From Trileptium ribeirensis (Eukaryota > Nematoda > Enoplea > Enoplida > Thoracostomopsidae), in contig JASANE010019471.1 in assembly GCA_030248225.1 (NCBI GenBank), positions 62,001 to 126,000 of the forward strand: a stretch of 64,000 bases of DNA, read 5' to 3'. The notes below the pieces were generated by a model that saw nothing but the letters and a program-made list of their open reading frames with translations, searched no databases and was not told the DNA's origin. The position numbers and the translations under genes were made by a program. Positions within the stretch are counted from its first letter, which is position 1; each line of letters begins with the position of its first letter. Positions 44,621 through 59,300 of the stretch are shown piece after piece.

Positions 44621-44811
44621 GCCAAAGTAAACCTGAGGGGCGTAAATAAAATGCAGGCCATGCCGTTCTCGATATACTAAGCCTAAGCTAAGGTCCTTAT
44701 ATAACACATACACTAAGCCTATATCGGGGGGCTACCGCCCCCCAAACCCCCCGCTCTAAGCTGTTCTTTTTTCTAACGTTATAACGTAACGCCCCTCAGG
44801 GTTACTTGGGG
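44621..44811. mobile_element. Small inverted-repeat element with ~9-bp target duplication
   Basis: Ends are CCAAAGTAAACCTGAGGGGCG and its near-complement CGCCCCTCAGGGTTACTTGG. AGACCATGG occurs immediately outside on both sides (44612-44620 and 44812-44820), as a 9-bp target duplication. A GGGGGGC-TACC-GCCCCCC hairpin sits at 44726-44743. No coding potential. The 9-bp duplication suggests a Mutator-like origin. Confidence 0.75.
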
Positions 44812-44820
44812 AGACCATGG

Positions 44821-47329
44821 ACAAAAATTCGTCGCGATCCCCCCTACAGTTTTAAGGTGGATCGTTTGAAAACGAAATTTATTCTCTTCACGCTCTTGTT
44901 CTGAAGAGGTCGACAAAGTTTTTTTATCAAACGACCCCCTCAAAACTGTTGAGGTTCAGAACAAATTTTTGTCAATGGTATCACGACCCCTCTCAAACCT
45001 GAGGATGATAACCCCCTCAAATCTGAAGATGGTTAAGGTCGAAATGGATCTCGTCATGCTCGCCAGGTTTGTATAGTGATATACTCTTCTCAAGAAATTA
45101 TCATGCACTCTTAATAATAGTAAATTGTTAGCCGGAGGCAAAATATCGTGATAAGGGCACATACAGAAGTCTGACGTTTTCCGGGCTTAACCCAAATTCG
45201 TTAAAGCTGTGTTCCATATGCAGTTGCAAACAATGGCCATGACAATTCATTTCGACTTCTCTCAAACACAGATCGGGGCAAACGAAACTAAACTATTATT
45301 AATTAAACTGTTGCGGAGTTCTGTTTTAGGTATCATTACATAACCTGCCCGCCGCTGAAAGTTTAAACGCCATTTTACAATCTAAATCTCCATACGGTCG
45401 AGGGTAAATGCCGACTGGCATAAGTGAATTGTAGGAACGCGGGGGACCTCATGTTCTTAAAATGATGCTTAAAATTACAATATTTTACTAAGCATTATTT
45501 TCAAACCATGTAATTAAATAAGAAATTTATCATGATGGAGAGTTTAGTAATGTTTTCCATTAAGTACGCAGACTCCGTTTCATTTTAACATGGACCATAA
45601 CCGTAAAAAGCAGGACCACAGTACATGCCGAAAATGACTAAATGACTATGACTCGCTCAAAATTTACTAATTTTAATGGTTTCGAAATCTTGAGCTCCTC
45701 GAAATATGACTGATATTTCTGCCACGCACTATACTGTCCATATTACGAAATTTTTAACTAATATGATATGCAAGTCCTTGGATATCTTTCCGGTACTTAT
45801 GGGCGATTGACTGTCTCGACTCAACGTGATGTCCGTCTTCTCCATTCCTTATACTGGAACAATCATTATCCCTATCATTTTTTCCTATAACGACTTTATC
45901 ACTCTATTATTGCAAAAACCTGGAGCTCTCCTAAAACCTAACGTTTCGACACGTATAACGAACACCTCTGACCTCAGGCGTCAATTGTAACCAGTTAAAT
46001 AATCCCAAATTACACATTTTATACATATGGTACAATTACACACCATAACCACATAATAGCAAGAATAGAACTAATATAATGTTAATATTGTTGATTGATA
46101 TATTATTTTGATTATTATCCGTGCATAAAACCGAATAACATTATAGAAACTTATTTCCTCTCCATTTTTCGAAACGGCTGATTCACAACCTCCCTAAACT
46201 TATCCATGAATCACATTCAAAACTGTTTGCCAAAAGTTTTTCTGGATTCAAATAAACTTCGATCTTGCTGGGAAAATCTTTTAGCGAGTCAACTCATTGT
46301 GCAGTTACAGGATAAAGTACTAAAAAATGAAACGAAGTTAATTTATTTCCATTTAAACAAAAATCGACTGTTTAGTAATTTATTAATTTGGCAAAGTTCG
46401 AGCGCGTTAAAATGAAAAAAAATGTTTTCGATTAAACAGTGCTACTTAATGTAACGAATTTCGTTTAAACCAAAATCACTCGATCGCTTTATCGTTCGAT
46501 TTCGTCTACATTCGAATATATATATTCTGATTGTAATAGTAAGCGTATACTGTGTAAACTCAAATCACCAATATGTTCGGTCTCTTATGTTTTTCATATT
46601 GACCACACCAATAAATATTCCCCGTAATAACACAACTACACAGATCTAAACATTTTGCACCAACATCGTTAAGCCAGCTATGAAACCCATAGGCAAAAGC
46701 GAATTCCACAAGTAATAATCCCGACGTATGATGAGTAAGAGTAGTCGAATCTTTTATTTACGTAGGAGCCTTCAAGACCGATGTTTTACTTGTCGCACAG
46801 TAACAACGGAACTTTCCTTCGATGGCAGGATCCAATCACATTAGTACTAGCAGACACACGTCCGCAGTTCAAACAAAAGTGCCCATCACTAAATCACAAT
46901 CCCGTCACTGCCTACGCCACTAATTACTCATTGTATGCATTAATATAGGAAATTCCACGATTTGGTGTCCATTGCACTGAGATAAAAATTATTAAGATAT
47001 AAACAGAAGACGGATCGCTGCTTATTGAACGGCTAAGGTCTGGGCGATAGTCCGCAACAAACACATGCAGGGACACTAAAAAACCAGCGAATGAAGCCCG
47101 CACAACGGACAGAACGCTACAATACGACGTCGTTACCTGGGCTCGATGTCCCGTCGAAAACGTTGCAGTGTGCATCGTTAATGATTCCAGAAACCACCGT
47201 TTCACCAAGGGCGACGCAAAGCGAGATGTAAATTAATGTTGTACTTGCCTTTTGATAGCACCGTAAATTGTTGAAAAAATAATAGCAGTGGTCAGTCGTT
47301 TAACAGCAGTCAAACGCAAGCTCAAGAAG
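44821..47329. other. Region 3' of ARL5
   Basis: A repeat-like stretch with 'ccccctcaaaactg', 'cccctctcaaacctga' and 'ccccctcaaatctga' lies at 44935-45035. A TTTATT on the + strand at about 46755 would be an AATAAA signal for ARL5, roughly 570 bases past its stop. Otherwise nothing recognised. Confidence 0.35.
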
Positions 47330-47375
47330 TTATCTTTTAAGCTGAGAAGCCATCCACTCCAGTCCATCTTGCAGC
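47330..47375 (-). CDS. ARL5: ARL5 exon 6 (terminal)
   Basis: Acceptor TTCTATTTAG. Encodes [14 protein letters not shown] and TAA, the usual short ARL5 C-terminus (a GLEW helix plus basic end). Confidence 0.95.
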
Positions 47376-50300
47376 CTAAATAGAAAAAACTAGATGAAAA
47401 ATAAAAAATAATAACAATGGTCAGTCCTTATAGCAGTCAAACAGAAATGTTAGTCAGAGGAGTTATCTTTTAAGCTCTGAAGCCGTCCATTCGAGTCTAT
47501 CTTGCAGCTTAAATCGAAAAAAACTAGTCAAAAAATAGTTGTCACAAGAACCTAACTGTACTGAAATCATGGATTCATATACACGATTCAGGCTACATTT
47601 TTTAAATTAAACTGAATTAATGATCGCGTTAATTCAAACAGTAAAATGCGTAACGAGGGTACACTGAGAGTGCTATTCATAGTGTTTATAACAAAACATA
47701 CTGGCTCATTTTTCAACAATTACTAAAATAATGTTGAGAACTACTATTATAGTGTAAAAATGTGCTATCGTGTTTTGTTACAATGTTCATTGCTTGTGTT
47801 CGGTAGCGCAGGGTGAGGACGACATATTTGAGTTTACGTTGCGTTAGTGCAGCAACGGAAGTAGTGAAATTTGGTCTCAAAGAGGTATTCTACTGTCTAA
47901 TGTAATCTTCACCGGCCGAGACTGGAGTATTAGCAACAATAGGACTACTGCATCTAGGTTTAAATAATATCTAGGCACCAAATCGTTCGAAAACTAAGAC
48001 TTTATAATTCAGACACAGGATTGTGACAATTATGTTTGAATCGTTATCTCTTGAAACAAACATGTAGTAGAGTGATTTCTATTATGTGACTAGCCTACGT
48101 CAAGCAAGCCACGTACAGCCATGGACAGAATAAACCGTATACGCACACACGCAAACGCGCTTAAATACACACGCATACAAAAAAGTTTAAACGCATTTAA
48201 GTATGTGAGCGTGTGGGTTTTGGGCAGTTAATTCTGTCCGACACTGTAATGTCGAAATTCCAGTAACATTCAGACACATTAGTGCTTTGCAACTTTCAAT
48301 GCTCTATTCCGGTTATGTTTTTCGCATGAAAAGTCAGAATTGGCAACTAATTTTTTTGTCCGCGCGGGCGAAACAGTCGGAAAGCAAGAAATATTAAGTA
48401 GCGATACAAAAATGTTAACAAAAATCGTCAACTCATTCACAACAATAATTAAGTGTGAGTAAAAACTGGCCAATGATTCGTGAAGTTCCAACTCCCAAGT
48501 TTTTTAACAGAAAAGTGGCTAAAATAAATCAAAATACTAACCCGTCTCCAGTTAACGCACAGCAAGCGACAATTTGATGGCGATGTGTTTTCATCGAGGC
48601 AAGATTTAGTTCGTGTGAGATTTCGGCTGGCGACATACATCCTTTAACGTCTTGTTTATTGGCAAATATTAGAATGGCAGATCGCTTTAGGTCCTAAATC
48701 AATGATACCGACGTTTAACTCGTGTCGAAGTATGTCGTCAAATGTTTTCGTTGAATCTGTTAACATTCTGGCCTCTCCCTTATAGATGGGAGTGGGTTAT
48801 CTCCGACTAGGCTATTCTCCTAACCCACGCGTCGAAATTCCCCATGTTCGGCCACACCACACTGTTGAAATTGTACGTTCTATTTGTTTAGGATGTTATA
48901 TTTTCGTTTAATGGGTGACGAAATGCATTGTTAGTGATCTCGGGGCAATAAAATAAAAAAGTTACGACCACTAATAATACCGTCACTGCCGAATATACGC
49001 AGCAAAAATAACTGAAAATTTGAAATTCCTCCAACTCCGTCTAAAGATTTTCACTCGAGAATGAACATAACGCTCCATGAAAATATCACATTTTTCTGCT
49101 AGTGAAAAGACTAGGCGTTGAAAATATTTTTTCAAACTCTGGCCTGTCCACAGTGGTGGGTGGGGGACCCACACTTTCCAAATCCCCCATGTTCGTGACA
49201 TTTTCCCAAATGTCCGCCCCCACTCGGACGAAACCTTCCATGTTCAACTAATTCCAAAAACTTTTATGTCTAAAAATTTATGCTTTTGTTTGCAAATTGT
49301 TTTTTAAAAATTAATTATCACTATTTATAATGCTAAAATATCGTTTTTAGCTTGAAAATACAATCACGGTAGTAAAAATGTATGAAAATATTTAGTATTT
49401 TTACGCAAAATTTATCCCCCCCCCACTTGTAATTTTCTCCCGAGAATGAACATGGCCCCCCCCGAAGTTCCCCCCACTTTTCGGAGGCTGTGGACAGGCC
49501 AGAAATTGCTGGTCGATATTGTGATGATTCATGTAGTTGAAATGAAATTAAATAATGATATTTCAAAATTTGTCATGGACAGACAATGGCTATTCAATGC
49601 TTATTGTTTGTGAGAAATTTCACTTTTAAACAGATGTGAATAGTAAATCATCACGTCCGATCTACTAGATTAACCAGTAGTACTTATATAAGTACAGTGT
49701 TTTGGCAGCAGCGGTCGCTATGTATCTTTCTGACTGGTTTGGTTTAGTTATTTCTGGTTTGACATGGATTGCTATTAAATTATCGGGCTTTAGTTGATGC
49801 TTATAAGTTTTAGTTTCCATTGGTCTATTTTAGGCCCGGCGCATTCATTAATTCTATGTTTAACTTTATTACTTGATTAACAGAATAATTATATTTCTCA
49901 ACAAGATAACGGCATAAAAACTATTAATATTTCGGCAAAATCATATATTTCCACTGAAAAGTGGCAAAACGGCGACCAAAGTTTCACTGGGGTACGGCAT
50001 TTGGTACCTCCAGAGCCAATCTAGACTTGTTTGAACGTAGGAATAGTGGAAACAGTACGGAGACAGCGTTCATTTTTACATTAACTAGATCCAGATTCCT
50101 ATAAACATAGTACCGAAACCACCTGATGGATAGAAACAGGGTGCTCGCGCGTTTTTGATCCAAATTTTCCAGGAGATTCACGAAGATTTTGGCCTATTTT
50201 CCCGGATTCAATGAAAGCCAAAGGCTGAGACACGGACCGCTTAAGCAAGTAAATATATATATTAAAATCCGTGAACACTGCTTTTTTAAATGCGCGTACA

Positions 50301-53300
50301 CACTTACATATTTAAATGTGTGTAAAATCAATTTAAAAATGCAATGCTTGCTCACTAGGCATAACTGAATGATGCTACTGAGTCTCCGGAGGCAAGCGAC
50401 GCCCAAACCGACTGAACCAGTTTTCCATTTTCAACAGTGGCAGGCCATCACGAACTTTTGGGTCGTAAGTATGATGTATTGATCTTGTTTTTAGCGGTCG
50501 GTGTGCCAGCGAGAACACACTAAATTTGCTGTGTGCCTTAGAACTAAAGGCATCGTTAAAGGTCTTGCATACGAACATGGCAACCTGATTTTTGTCAGAT
50601 GCAGGGTATTCACTACGTATTACTATAATGCACAAAACACAGGCGACAATCCCACAACGGTTTTGAGCAAAATGGCAAAATGACAGAGAACGTATGCTAT
50701 AATGCAGTTTTGCACAAAAACAGAGCAAAGTATGCTGACTGCTATAATGCAAATATCCTGAAATTGAAAAAATTTTGGTATAATGCCATTTTGCACACAA
50801 GCGATGATATGTTCACACAGTCAAGCACAACTTTATTTCAACAGTTCTATACAATTTCCCGGAGGTAGCAAGCAGAATTCCCGGATTTTGGCCGTTTTGG
50901 TGAGAATTCCCGGAGATTTTTCATTTTTTCGGAGGCGGGCACCCTGTATATAAAGCACGGTTACAGTTGAGTAATGATTGTAGGAACTAACCTAAGGACA
51001 GACTGGTTACTCACTGTCGCAACAGTACAAAATGTAGAAAACTTTAGCATCAAAATATACGACGTTCAATCATTCGATGTAAACATAGCCTTTTACACTG
51101 TTTACATCAAGCTCAGGGTTCCCAGCAGAAATAACTGCCGCTCGCTCAATAGGCAGTATTAAGCGCTGACGCGTACTATGCAAAACAAATACACTTTACA
51201 GACCACCTGAAGACCTACACAAATTTCAATGGTAGAATGGCGGAGCGCGTTTCATATATATCCGAGGCTCCGAAACTCCACTAAAACCAACCATGGCCCA
51301 GCTCTGATCCAAGGGCCCGAGAATGCATTCCGTGGTCCATCATGTTGGTCAATCAGCTCAATTTTTCGGCAAATGATTAATTTATACGTACATAAATTTA
51401 GACTGAGGTCGGGCAAAAGTCTATTATTACAAATATTTAGGAAAATGCAAGTTAACCGCTTCCGATGTCACACATTTTCGACCCCCGCTGTAACAGTTAA
51501 AAAAAATACGTGGGTCAAAATATGGGATCGGGAGATGGCAAGTCGGTATCAGCCCACCGCGTTGAAGCCCCCGTAAACTCGCCCAAACAAAATCGAACAA
51601 ACTTCGAACAGCTCTCGAACAAATGTAAGAAGGCGCGCCAAAATTTCGTACAAGTCTTGAACACATTTCCAACAAAATTTTGAATAACGAACAGAGAACG
51701 AAAAATAGTTCTGGCGAGTAATGTTTACGACCACTTGCTACATGTCTTAAAATTCTTTAATTTTAAGACAATAAAATAGCTTCGAAAAAACTCACCTCGT
51801 GTGACATCATTTTCGACAGTTCCATTTTCGATAGCGACAACCGCTCCCTATCAGTACTGTCAATCACCATTATGATATACTGAAAATAGCAAATGTTCCA
51901 CTGTTGTCGCGTGAAATAATTTTGTATCTTTTTTATGTCGTCACAGCTATTATATCGGCACTTCTATAGTTATGCACAAAAATATACACAAATCTCTCGC
52001 CGAAATGTTCGCCAGCGTTTTTCCTTTATTGCGGTCGGTAACTAATTTAGCTTTGAGATATCGTGTATTACATCTCGTCACCACTCTAAATAGATTGCTC
52101 ACTTAAAGTAGGATCACCTCAAAGATGAGCGGTCCGGTGAAAATTATAGTAGTTATGAAAGAGTAAACTTAAGATGCGCCGCCAACCATCCTCATTTGAT
52201 ACCATGTACAAAACAAGACAGAACAAAACTCAGATTTCAATAGCCGTACCCAATTTCGACATTTTTCTGCTGCATAAGCCAATAGCGAATGCAATTCAGT
52301 CCATGTACTTTAACACCAATGTGTTCGCGAACATTTTCAAATTATAATGTATGAAATATGAAACGGGCTATTTTTTGTTTTTATACAAAAATGAAATTTG
52401 CGTTCAGTGAACAACGAAATCGCATTTGCTTTTGACAAAAGATAAAGCGGTACATGTAAGTTTACTCATGTATTAGAGCGACGAACATCGATTTTAGGAG
52501 GATAAATACGCTAACAACCATCATAACCGCCGCTTTGAGCACCCCTGTACTGAAAATCATAAAATCATAAAGAAATGCAACCAACAAATGAATCATATCG
52601 TTACCGAAGTCTTTAAGCACCTTGAATTAAATTTTTAATTGTAACCTAAAGTTGTTTCAGTGCAATGTTATTCAACACGTTGTTCTTGAGATAGTCAAGC
52701 CAGCTACCAAAACTATCAAACTTTACACACGAAGTATTCGAGAGGTACCATGCTGCTCAAATCGACTATCTCTGTAACTAACAACTTAATCTACAATTAC
52801 CAATTATTATATATACACAGGCATTATGTTGTATCTAGTAATACATATCTATTGTATAACATTGCTCAGTTAGCCGTATCATCTTACTTTGTTTCGTAAG
52901 CTTATTACAGTTACTACTACGCACAAAACTGACATATTTTGTATTACATATAACTATGGCTTACGTCATTTATATATACATACATATTGGCTATATCAAC
53001 GATGCTTTTGTTACACAAGTATAGTAGCTCTACTTCGATAATAATAATAACTGTAATTACACAGGACTACATCAGCATAAAGTGAAATCATATGGCTGCA
53101 ATACTAAAACTTTGTACTTAATAGTTAGCACGATGATAACCCTAATATGATTAAAATAGTAGTTTCAAAATAATTGAAAATCGCATTGGTACAATAATTG
53201 TGCTCGTTACAGCACAATCTGGAGGCTGGAAAAAGTGAAGCAGGGTTGCGCTATTCCAGCATCCTCTCTGCCCCGAAAAAAGTGGTTCGAAGGGTCATGG

Positions 53301-56300
53301 GTCGGTTCCCGAAGGCGCAAGGAAAATCACATTTATTGTAACTCGACAACTGAGATAAAGTCAGGTTGGGCTCGTCGTTCCTCGTCCCGCTTGTTGAGAA
53401 AATAGCTGTACTCTCCGGAGGTAGGACTTGGGTCAAAAGAGTTTTTATATTGGCCCATGAGACCCAAAACACACGAAAATGACAATATCTTCGCAACCGC
53501 TCCTTCTATGCGGATGTTTTAGTCTCATTTTTATAGAGCACCTTATCCTCTATCTGCTTGCACAATACGGGTTGCTTAAATAGCGAAATAAGCGGATATA
53601 TAATCTTAACTATTCGAGCAAGATGAGTCAGATTAGGCTTATTTTGTAAGTAGATTCTCAGTATAGAAGCAAATGTCTCAATAAATTTACATAATCGAAA
53701 CTCAGAGGTCAAAACGTTTGGGGTAAGACAAGTTTCATTGCCAAAACACAATTTCTTGTCATAATCATTAAAAAATTATCACGCTATATACTGCAATACA
53801 TACATTTCTCACCGCTTCGCTATGCCTTTACAATCAGGTTCCGTTGTTTTAAGCTTTGGCCAATTTAACAGCTCTCTGAGAGTTTACTGCCAAGTTCATT
53901 CATTCATTGGTAACTATTTGGACCCTCACATTGCACAGAGTTCTGCTAAATAAATTCGTAGCTATCATTCAATTCTGAGAACTAGAAACATTCGAGTTCC
54001 TCCTATCTGAAGCGCAAAAAATAATTCTACCGTCAAAACACCCATTTATCAACGCCCGCGGCACAAAAAACATTATAATACATGTTGCAAAATTATATTT
54101 CTCAGAACGGCGACAGCACATACAAAACAGTACAATGCACACAATATTTATTGCTACGTATGACGTAATCCCTTGTTTGAAACTATACTTACATTTTACT
54201 TTTCAATCATACGTATATGCCTTGTCTGTATGTGTGCGTAAAGAGTTCCTGGTGAATATGTGACCCACCAGTGAGTAAAGCAATGCTCACGCTCAATCGT
54301 ACTGCAAAATACAGACCACATATTTTTCATAAGAAGAGGATAATAAGCGCTTTTAGTAAATTGTTGTTATTCCAAAAGTCATAAAATAAATTAGTGTTTA
54401 TAAACTAATAACTTGTTTCATCAAAAAAAGGTGAACTCTGATTGTTGAATATGCATCGTAAACTGCTACATCGAGCATCAACTTATAAAATGAACCTAAT
54501 ATCAACCATATTGCTTGAATATTTGAATTAAAAGTGTAGTCATTGGAACTAGCGTAACGAAAAATTCTTACTGTCTTACTGGCGGAGCGGTATATAAATT
54601 TCTACGGTGTTCGTTTCATGGTTTTATGGTGACATGCATAGCACACCTTCAGCTGGGTGGATTGACTTGCACGATAGTTCATACAAATACTTAAATTCGC
54701 TATTTGTGCCATTTAGTTAGACGTCAAAAACGGAATTCAACCTCCTTTGGGTCATAAAGGTTGGGCTCCGGTCAGGTTAAAACATGGTCCGACAAAACAC
54801 GTTATGGATTATATCTCGATAACAGGTGTTGATACCTTACCAAATTAGGCTGATTTTGTATGGTAAAAAGCTGTATGTATAAGGCTCTTTTAGGATATAG
54901 GATCTGGGTTAAAGTGGGTTTTAGGTGGGCTTACAAGACCCAGAATGCACGAAAACAACAATATCTTCTAAACCGCTTGAACTATATAGGTATTGATCTC
55001 ATTTTCCAGAGCAATTCACGTTCTATATAACTGCACATAGTTTCCTGCTGTTATTGTTTGCGCTGCATGTTTGAGGCGAAATGAGGTGATCTAACGGCAA
55101 AAGAAACCAAAAATACACATAAACGCCATAAATTGGGCGCTTCCAAAAAGTTTCCTGAGCCAGGGTCCCCGGTTCATTCCCACTGGAAGCGGGAGCATAA
55201 TGTTGCCGTGTTCGTATCTTTTGGGTCTCATGAGCCCAATTAAAGCCCAAATTTAAATAAATTGTTCAACATAAATAATGACAAATTGAGAGTACACCAC
55301 TAGTAGTGATATAAGAGATTGCCATATAAATGAGAACAATAACACACGGATATATTATTGTTTTCGTGTATTGTGGGTCTCCTGGGCCCAATCAAAACTT
55401 AAATTTAGTTTAAATTTACTTTAATTTAAGTTTAAATTAAAATAATAAATATTTAAGTTTAAAAAAATTTAAATTGAATTTGCAACGTAAATAATAATAC
55501 GATAGATGTTGAATTGCTCTACAAAAGGAGACCAATAACACCCATAAAATAATAACTACTGCAAACAACCATGAGTTAAAATAAAATAATTTAATAAAAA
55601 ATGTTAGTTCGCGTTTAATTTAACAAATTTGCATTGAGTTACAATAAAAAATATTTTATAAAAAATGTTAGTTTGCGTTTAAATTAACTAATTTCGTTTA
55701 ATCTAACATTGGCCGATTGGGTAAAACTTCAATTTCGTCTGCGTTCGATTTTATGTAAACTTATTTCTGATTGTAACTTTAACTTAGAATGGAACAATCA
55801 AGGTGGGTCTGGACCCAGGGCAGTTTCGGTTTTGGAGACATAGGATTTGCAAATAAATTCTATTACAAAGTGCAGGCTTTTAGCAGTTCGTGCTTACATG
55901 TGTACATAGTTGCTTACTGCTGGTTTCATGGATGGCCCACCTCGTTCATCCTGGCTTGGGACAGGTAGAGGATAATGTATGTATTTGCAATAATGTAAAA
56001 TTCCGTTTCGTAATTACGTTTCTTTATTGTGTAAAAATTCGTGAAATTCTCGAGCCAAAAATTGTAAATCATGACCCAGATTTTAAGGTCTGGACCCAGG
56101 ATCCGTTTTGAAAAAACCCTGGGACCAATCATTGTCGAGATATAATCCATAACAAGTTTTGTCGGGACCCTTTGTGACCAGATCCGCTTTCTGATTCTAT
56201 TCAGCTGAAATTTACGGCCGGGAAGGCTTGGAATCCGCTTTTGTCTCTAACTAAAAGGCACAAACAGAGATTTTACGCTATCTAATGCCACATCGCGCGA

Positions 56301-59300
56301 GTCAATTCGCACAGCCAAATTTGAGTTATGTGTCGCCCTTAAATAATACTTAAAAAACTGACTCCGTCCAATTTTACCGCTCTAGCTGCTCAGAACTATG
56401 CCCTTTTGCTCAGAATTCATTCTGGCATTTGAAAAACAAATTAAATTAGCTTTTAAGCAAAAATCAATACCACGTGAATTTATCAAACAATGTACTAATC
56501 AATATAATCGCCCGCAATACGGACGATTTCCGTCTAATTTACTAATATTTTATTAAAACATATTTGGCAATATTAATTCTTTTTGAACAGCACAGCTGTC
56601 AAATGGCAACACACAGTTGCTACACTCACTTAAAGTGAATGTATACAACTACAAACGCGTGTCTTGCTCCACACTTAGTGCCCGGTGCAGTGAGAATATG
56701 AAACGAAAACACCAACTTATAAATGTCGCTACTATGACGAGGAACACGAAGTTTAAAACACTGTCGGTCATCATTACAAGCGTAGTACTCGCAAAAAACG
56801 ACTGTCGCTCACTCGAATAAATTTTTCTAAAAACATAATTTGTTATAATTTTTCATGCATTCGGAAGTTTGAGCGACCCACTCGAAATGTGGCAGTCACT
56901 TCCGACGAGTCCAGTATATATGTGAAATAAGCAGGGGGACACTTACTTCGGTATGAGCAAAATATGTACTCCACGAAGTTCGCAGCGATTCTTGTCCGCC
57001 AATATCCCACATGAGAAAATGTATATTTCGCCAAACGACCTCCTCCACGTTGCTCCCGATTGTCGGCGAAGTGTGGACGACTTCACCCATAAGGCTGAAA
57101 TTATTGAAAAATTTGTACACAAACTAATTAAAAAATATATAAAAATATGTATATATATATACATAAATTACAAAGTGTTTGACAAGTTTTGTCTCATGAC
57201 AAGAAAATGTGTTTTGAAGGCAATTGAACAACATGAAATTACAAATATGTAAAAACTTGTATGGTTGGCTCAATAGCTCAGATTTAAATTATTATAAAGA
57301 TTAACGTCACACCAAAATGTCCAAGCGCTTCTATATTAGAAACGGTTACGTGATGCTCAAAATATCACCATATGACTGGCCTGTCCACACTGGGGAGGGG
57401 AGCTGCCACCCCACTTCCCAAATTCCCCCATGTTCGTGAGATTTTCCCACATGTCTGTCCTCTCCGACCCGGCCAAAACCCCCATGCTCAACTAATTCCA
57501 AATTTTTTTTGTGTCTGAAAATGTACGTTTTTTGTTTGCAAGTTGTTTCTAAAACATTAATCACCACTATTTATAATGCTAAAATATCGTTTTTAGCTTG
57601 AAAATACATTCACGGTAGTAAAAATGCATGAAAATATGAAAATTTTAGTATTTTTGAGCAAAATTTATCCCCGCCACTTTTAATTTCCCCCCGAAAATGA
57701 ACATGGGGGCCACCGAAGTTCTCCTCCTTTACTTTTCGGAGGACTGTGGACAGGCCAGTAGGAAAATAGCATTATGTACTCAACAAAGTTATCGACAAAA
57801 TGTTCTTCATACAACGGCAAAAATATATAACAAAATAATGTTAAGACATAGAAAAATGTTTATATAGTGTCTGCGTCAGTATCACTGCATTTTGCGACTG
57901 CATTTTGAACAACAAATGCCAAAATTCGCTAAAATTACGCCGTACTTAATAGGTAGATAAAAAATTTCCTGAGTTAGAAATCAAAATAAAAGTATCAAAA
58001 ATCATCTAAAAATTTGAGCCTAATCGACTCAGTGTTCTCTTAAAACTATATACATAACCACAAAAGCCTAATATTACGATGAAAACTCGAAATCAAAAAT
58101 ATTAAGCCGAAAACTTAGAACCGCCACGTGTTATAAAAGCACACAACGTCGATTTAAATTTGAAGCAAACCTCATGATTATCGTGGAAATTCTAAACCTA
58201 GGCCCAAGGAAAACCTGTCCTAGGCAGAAAGCTAAGCCTTCAATACGTAAAAGTAAACGCGATCCGGAGACTATGATATATACTTTTATATTCATTTCAG
58301 ACCCACAAACTAGGTTACAGTATTTGGCACTGAAAAAAATCATCAACTTGAACATTATTGCACTTAATTTCATTCCAACACTACCAGAACGCCGGCCTTC
58401 CAGAATTAAAATCTAAACTGAACGCTTAGTCGTGTCACTCGAAGTCGTTATTGGCAAAAAAAACATTGACATAATTATATATATACGTTCCCGTAGATAC
58501 AAATAAATGCATAAATACATAAAACAATCGAAACTTCTACAGTCAACGCTGTGTCTCAATTTTCTAGCAATATATAATATAAAATTTCTTTCACATATTT
58601 TTAGAAACTAAAAACTACTACAACGTGTTATCTATTTTTTATCAACTGCTTGAACAGACAACAATCATTGTTAAACAAAAATGAGAGGAGTATACACGAA
58701 ATATACAGAAGATTGAAAATTAATACTCAAGTTTAAACTATCTTTCGATATACATACATGACAAGCTATATAATAAAATTATATTTATATTTAAAATTTA
58801 TTTATATGCATAGGTCTTATTAGAAACCTCTCAATAAAAGCAAAATACGCGTAATCCATGTATATACGTATATATATAATCGATAATCGATGAATAGTAA
58901 GCATAATGCAAAAGCTTACTATAGATAAACGGATCCGTTTGGCAATGTGACCCGAAATTTGTGATTTGTACAACCAGTGTCCCCGCGAAAAAACCACACA
59001 ATTGCTGTGCACAGCCTTCCGCAAAGAGAATGGTGCAAGCTTTGGGGGCCCCAATCTTCAATCGCATGGAAAATTTTAAAGTAGGGAAAATAATTTGCTT
59101 AAAAACGTTAAATATTTCAATATTTTCAGGTATATATACATTTAACTATTGTACAAGAAGTATATGCAGGCAATAAAACAGTATTTTGATATTACACTGG
59201 CTTGTCCAAATCGGGGACGTGCCCCCCAAGTATTTCAGCCTCCACAGGTTCTACAGTTCATAGCCCCAGGTAAATTTTGGACTCCCCCAGTTCTCCCAGA

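Noticed and set aside
46206..46415. 69-codon plus-strand open frame
   Set aside because: No known domain, AT-driven composition and no adjoining exon.
56896..57164. Long minus-strand frames extending ARL5 exon 3 on both sides
   Set aside because: They read through a clear GTAAGT donor and TTTCAG acceptor; the extra residues do not belong to ARL5.
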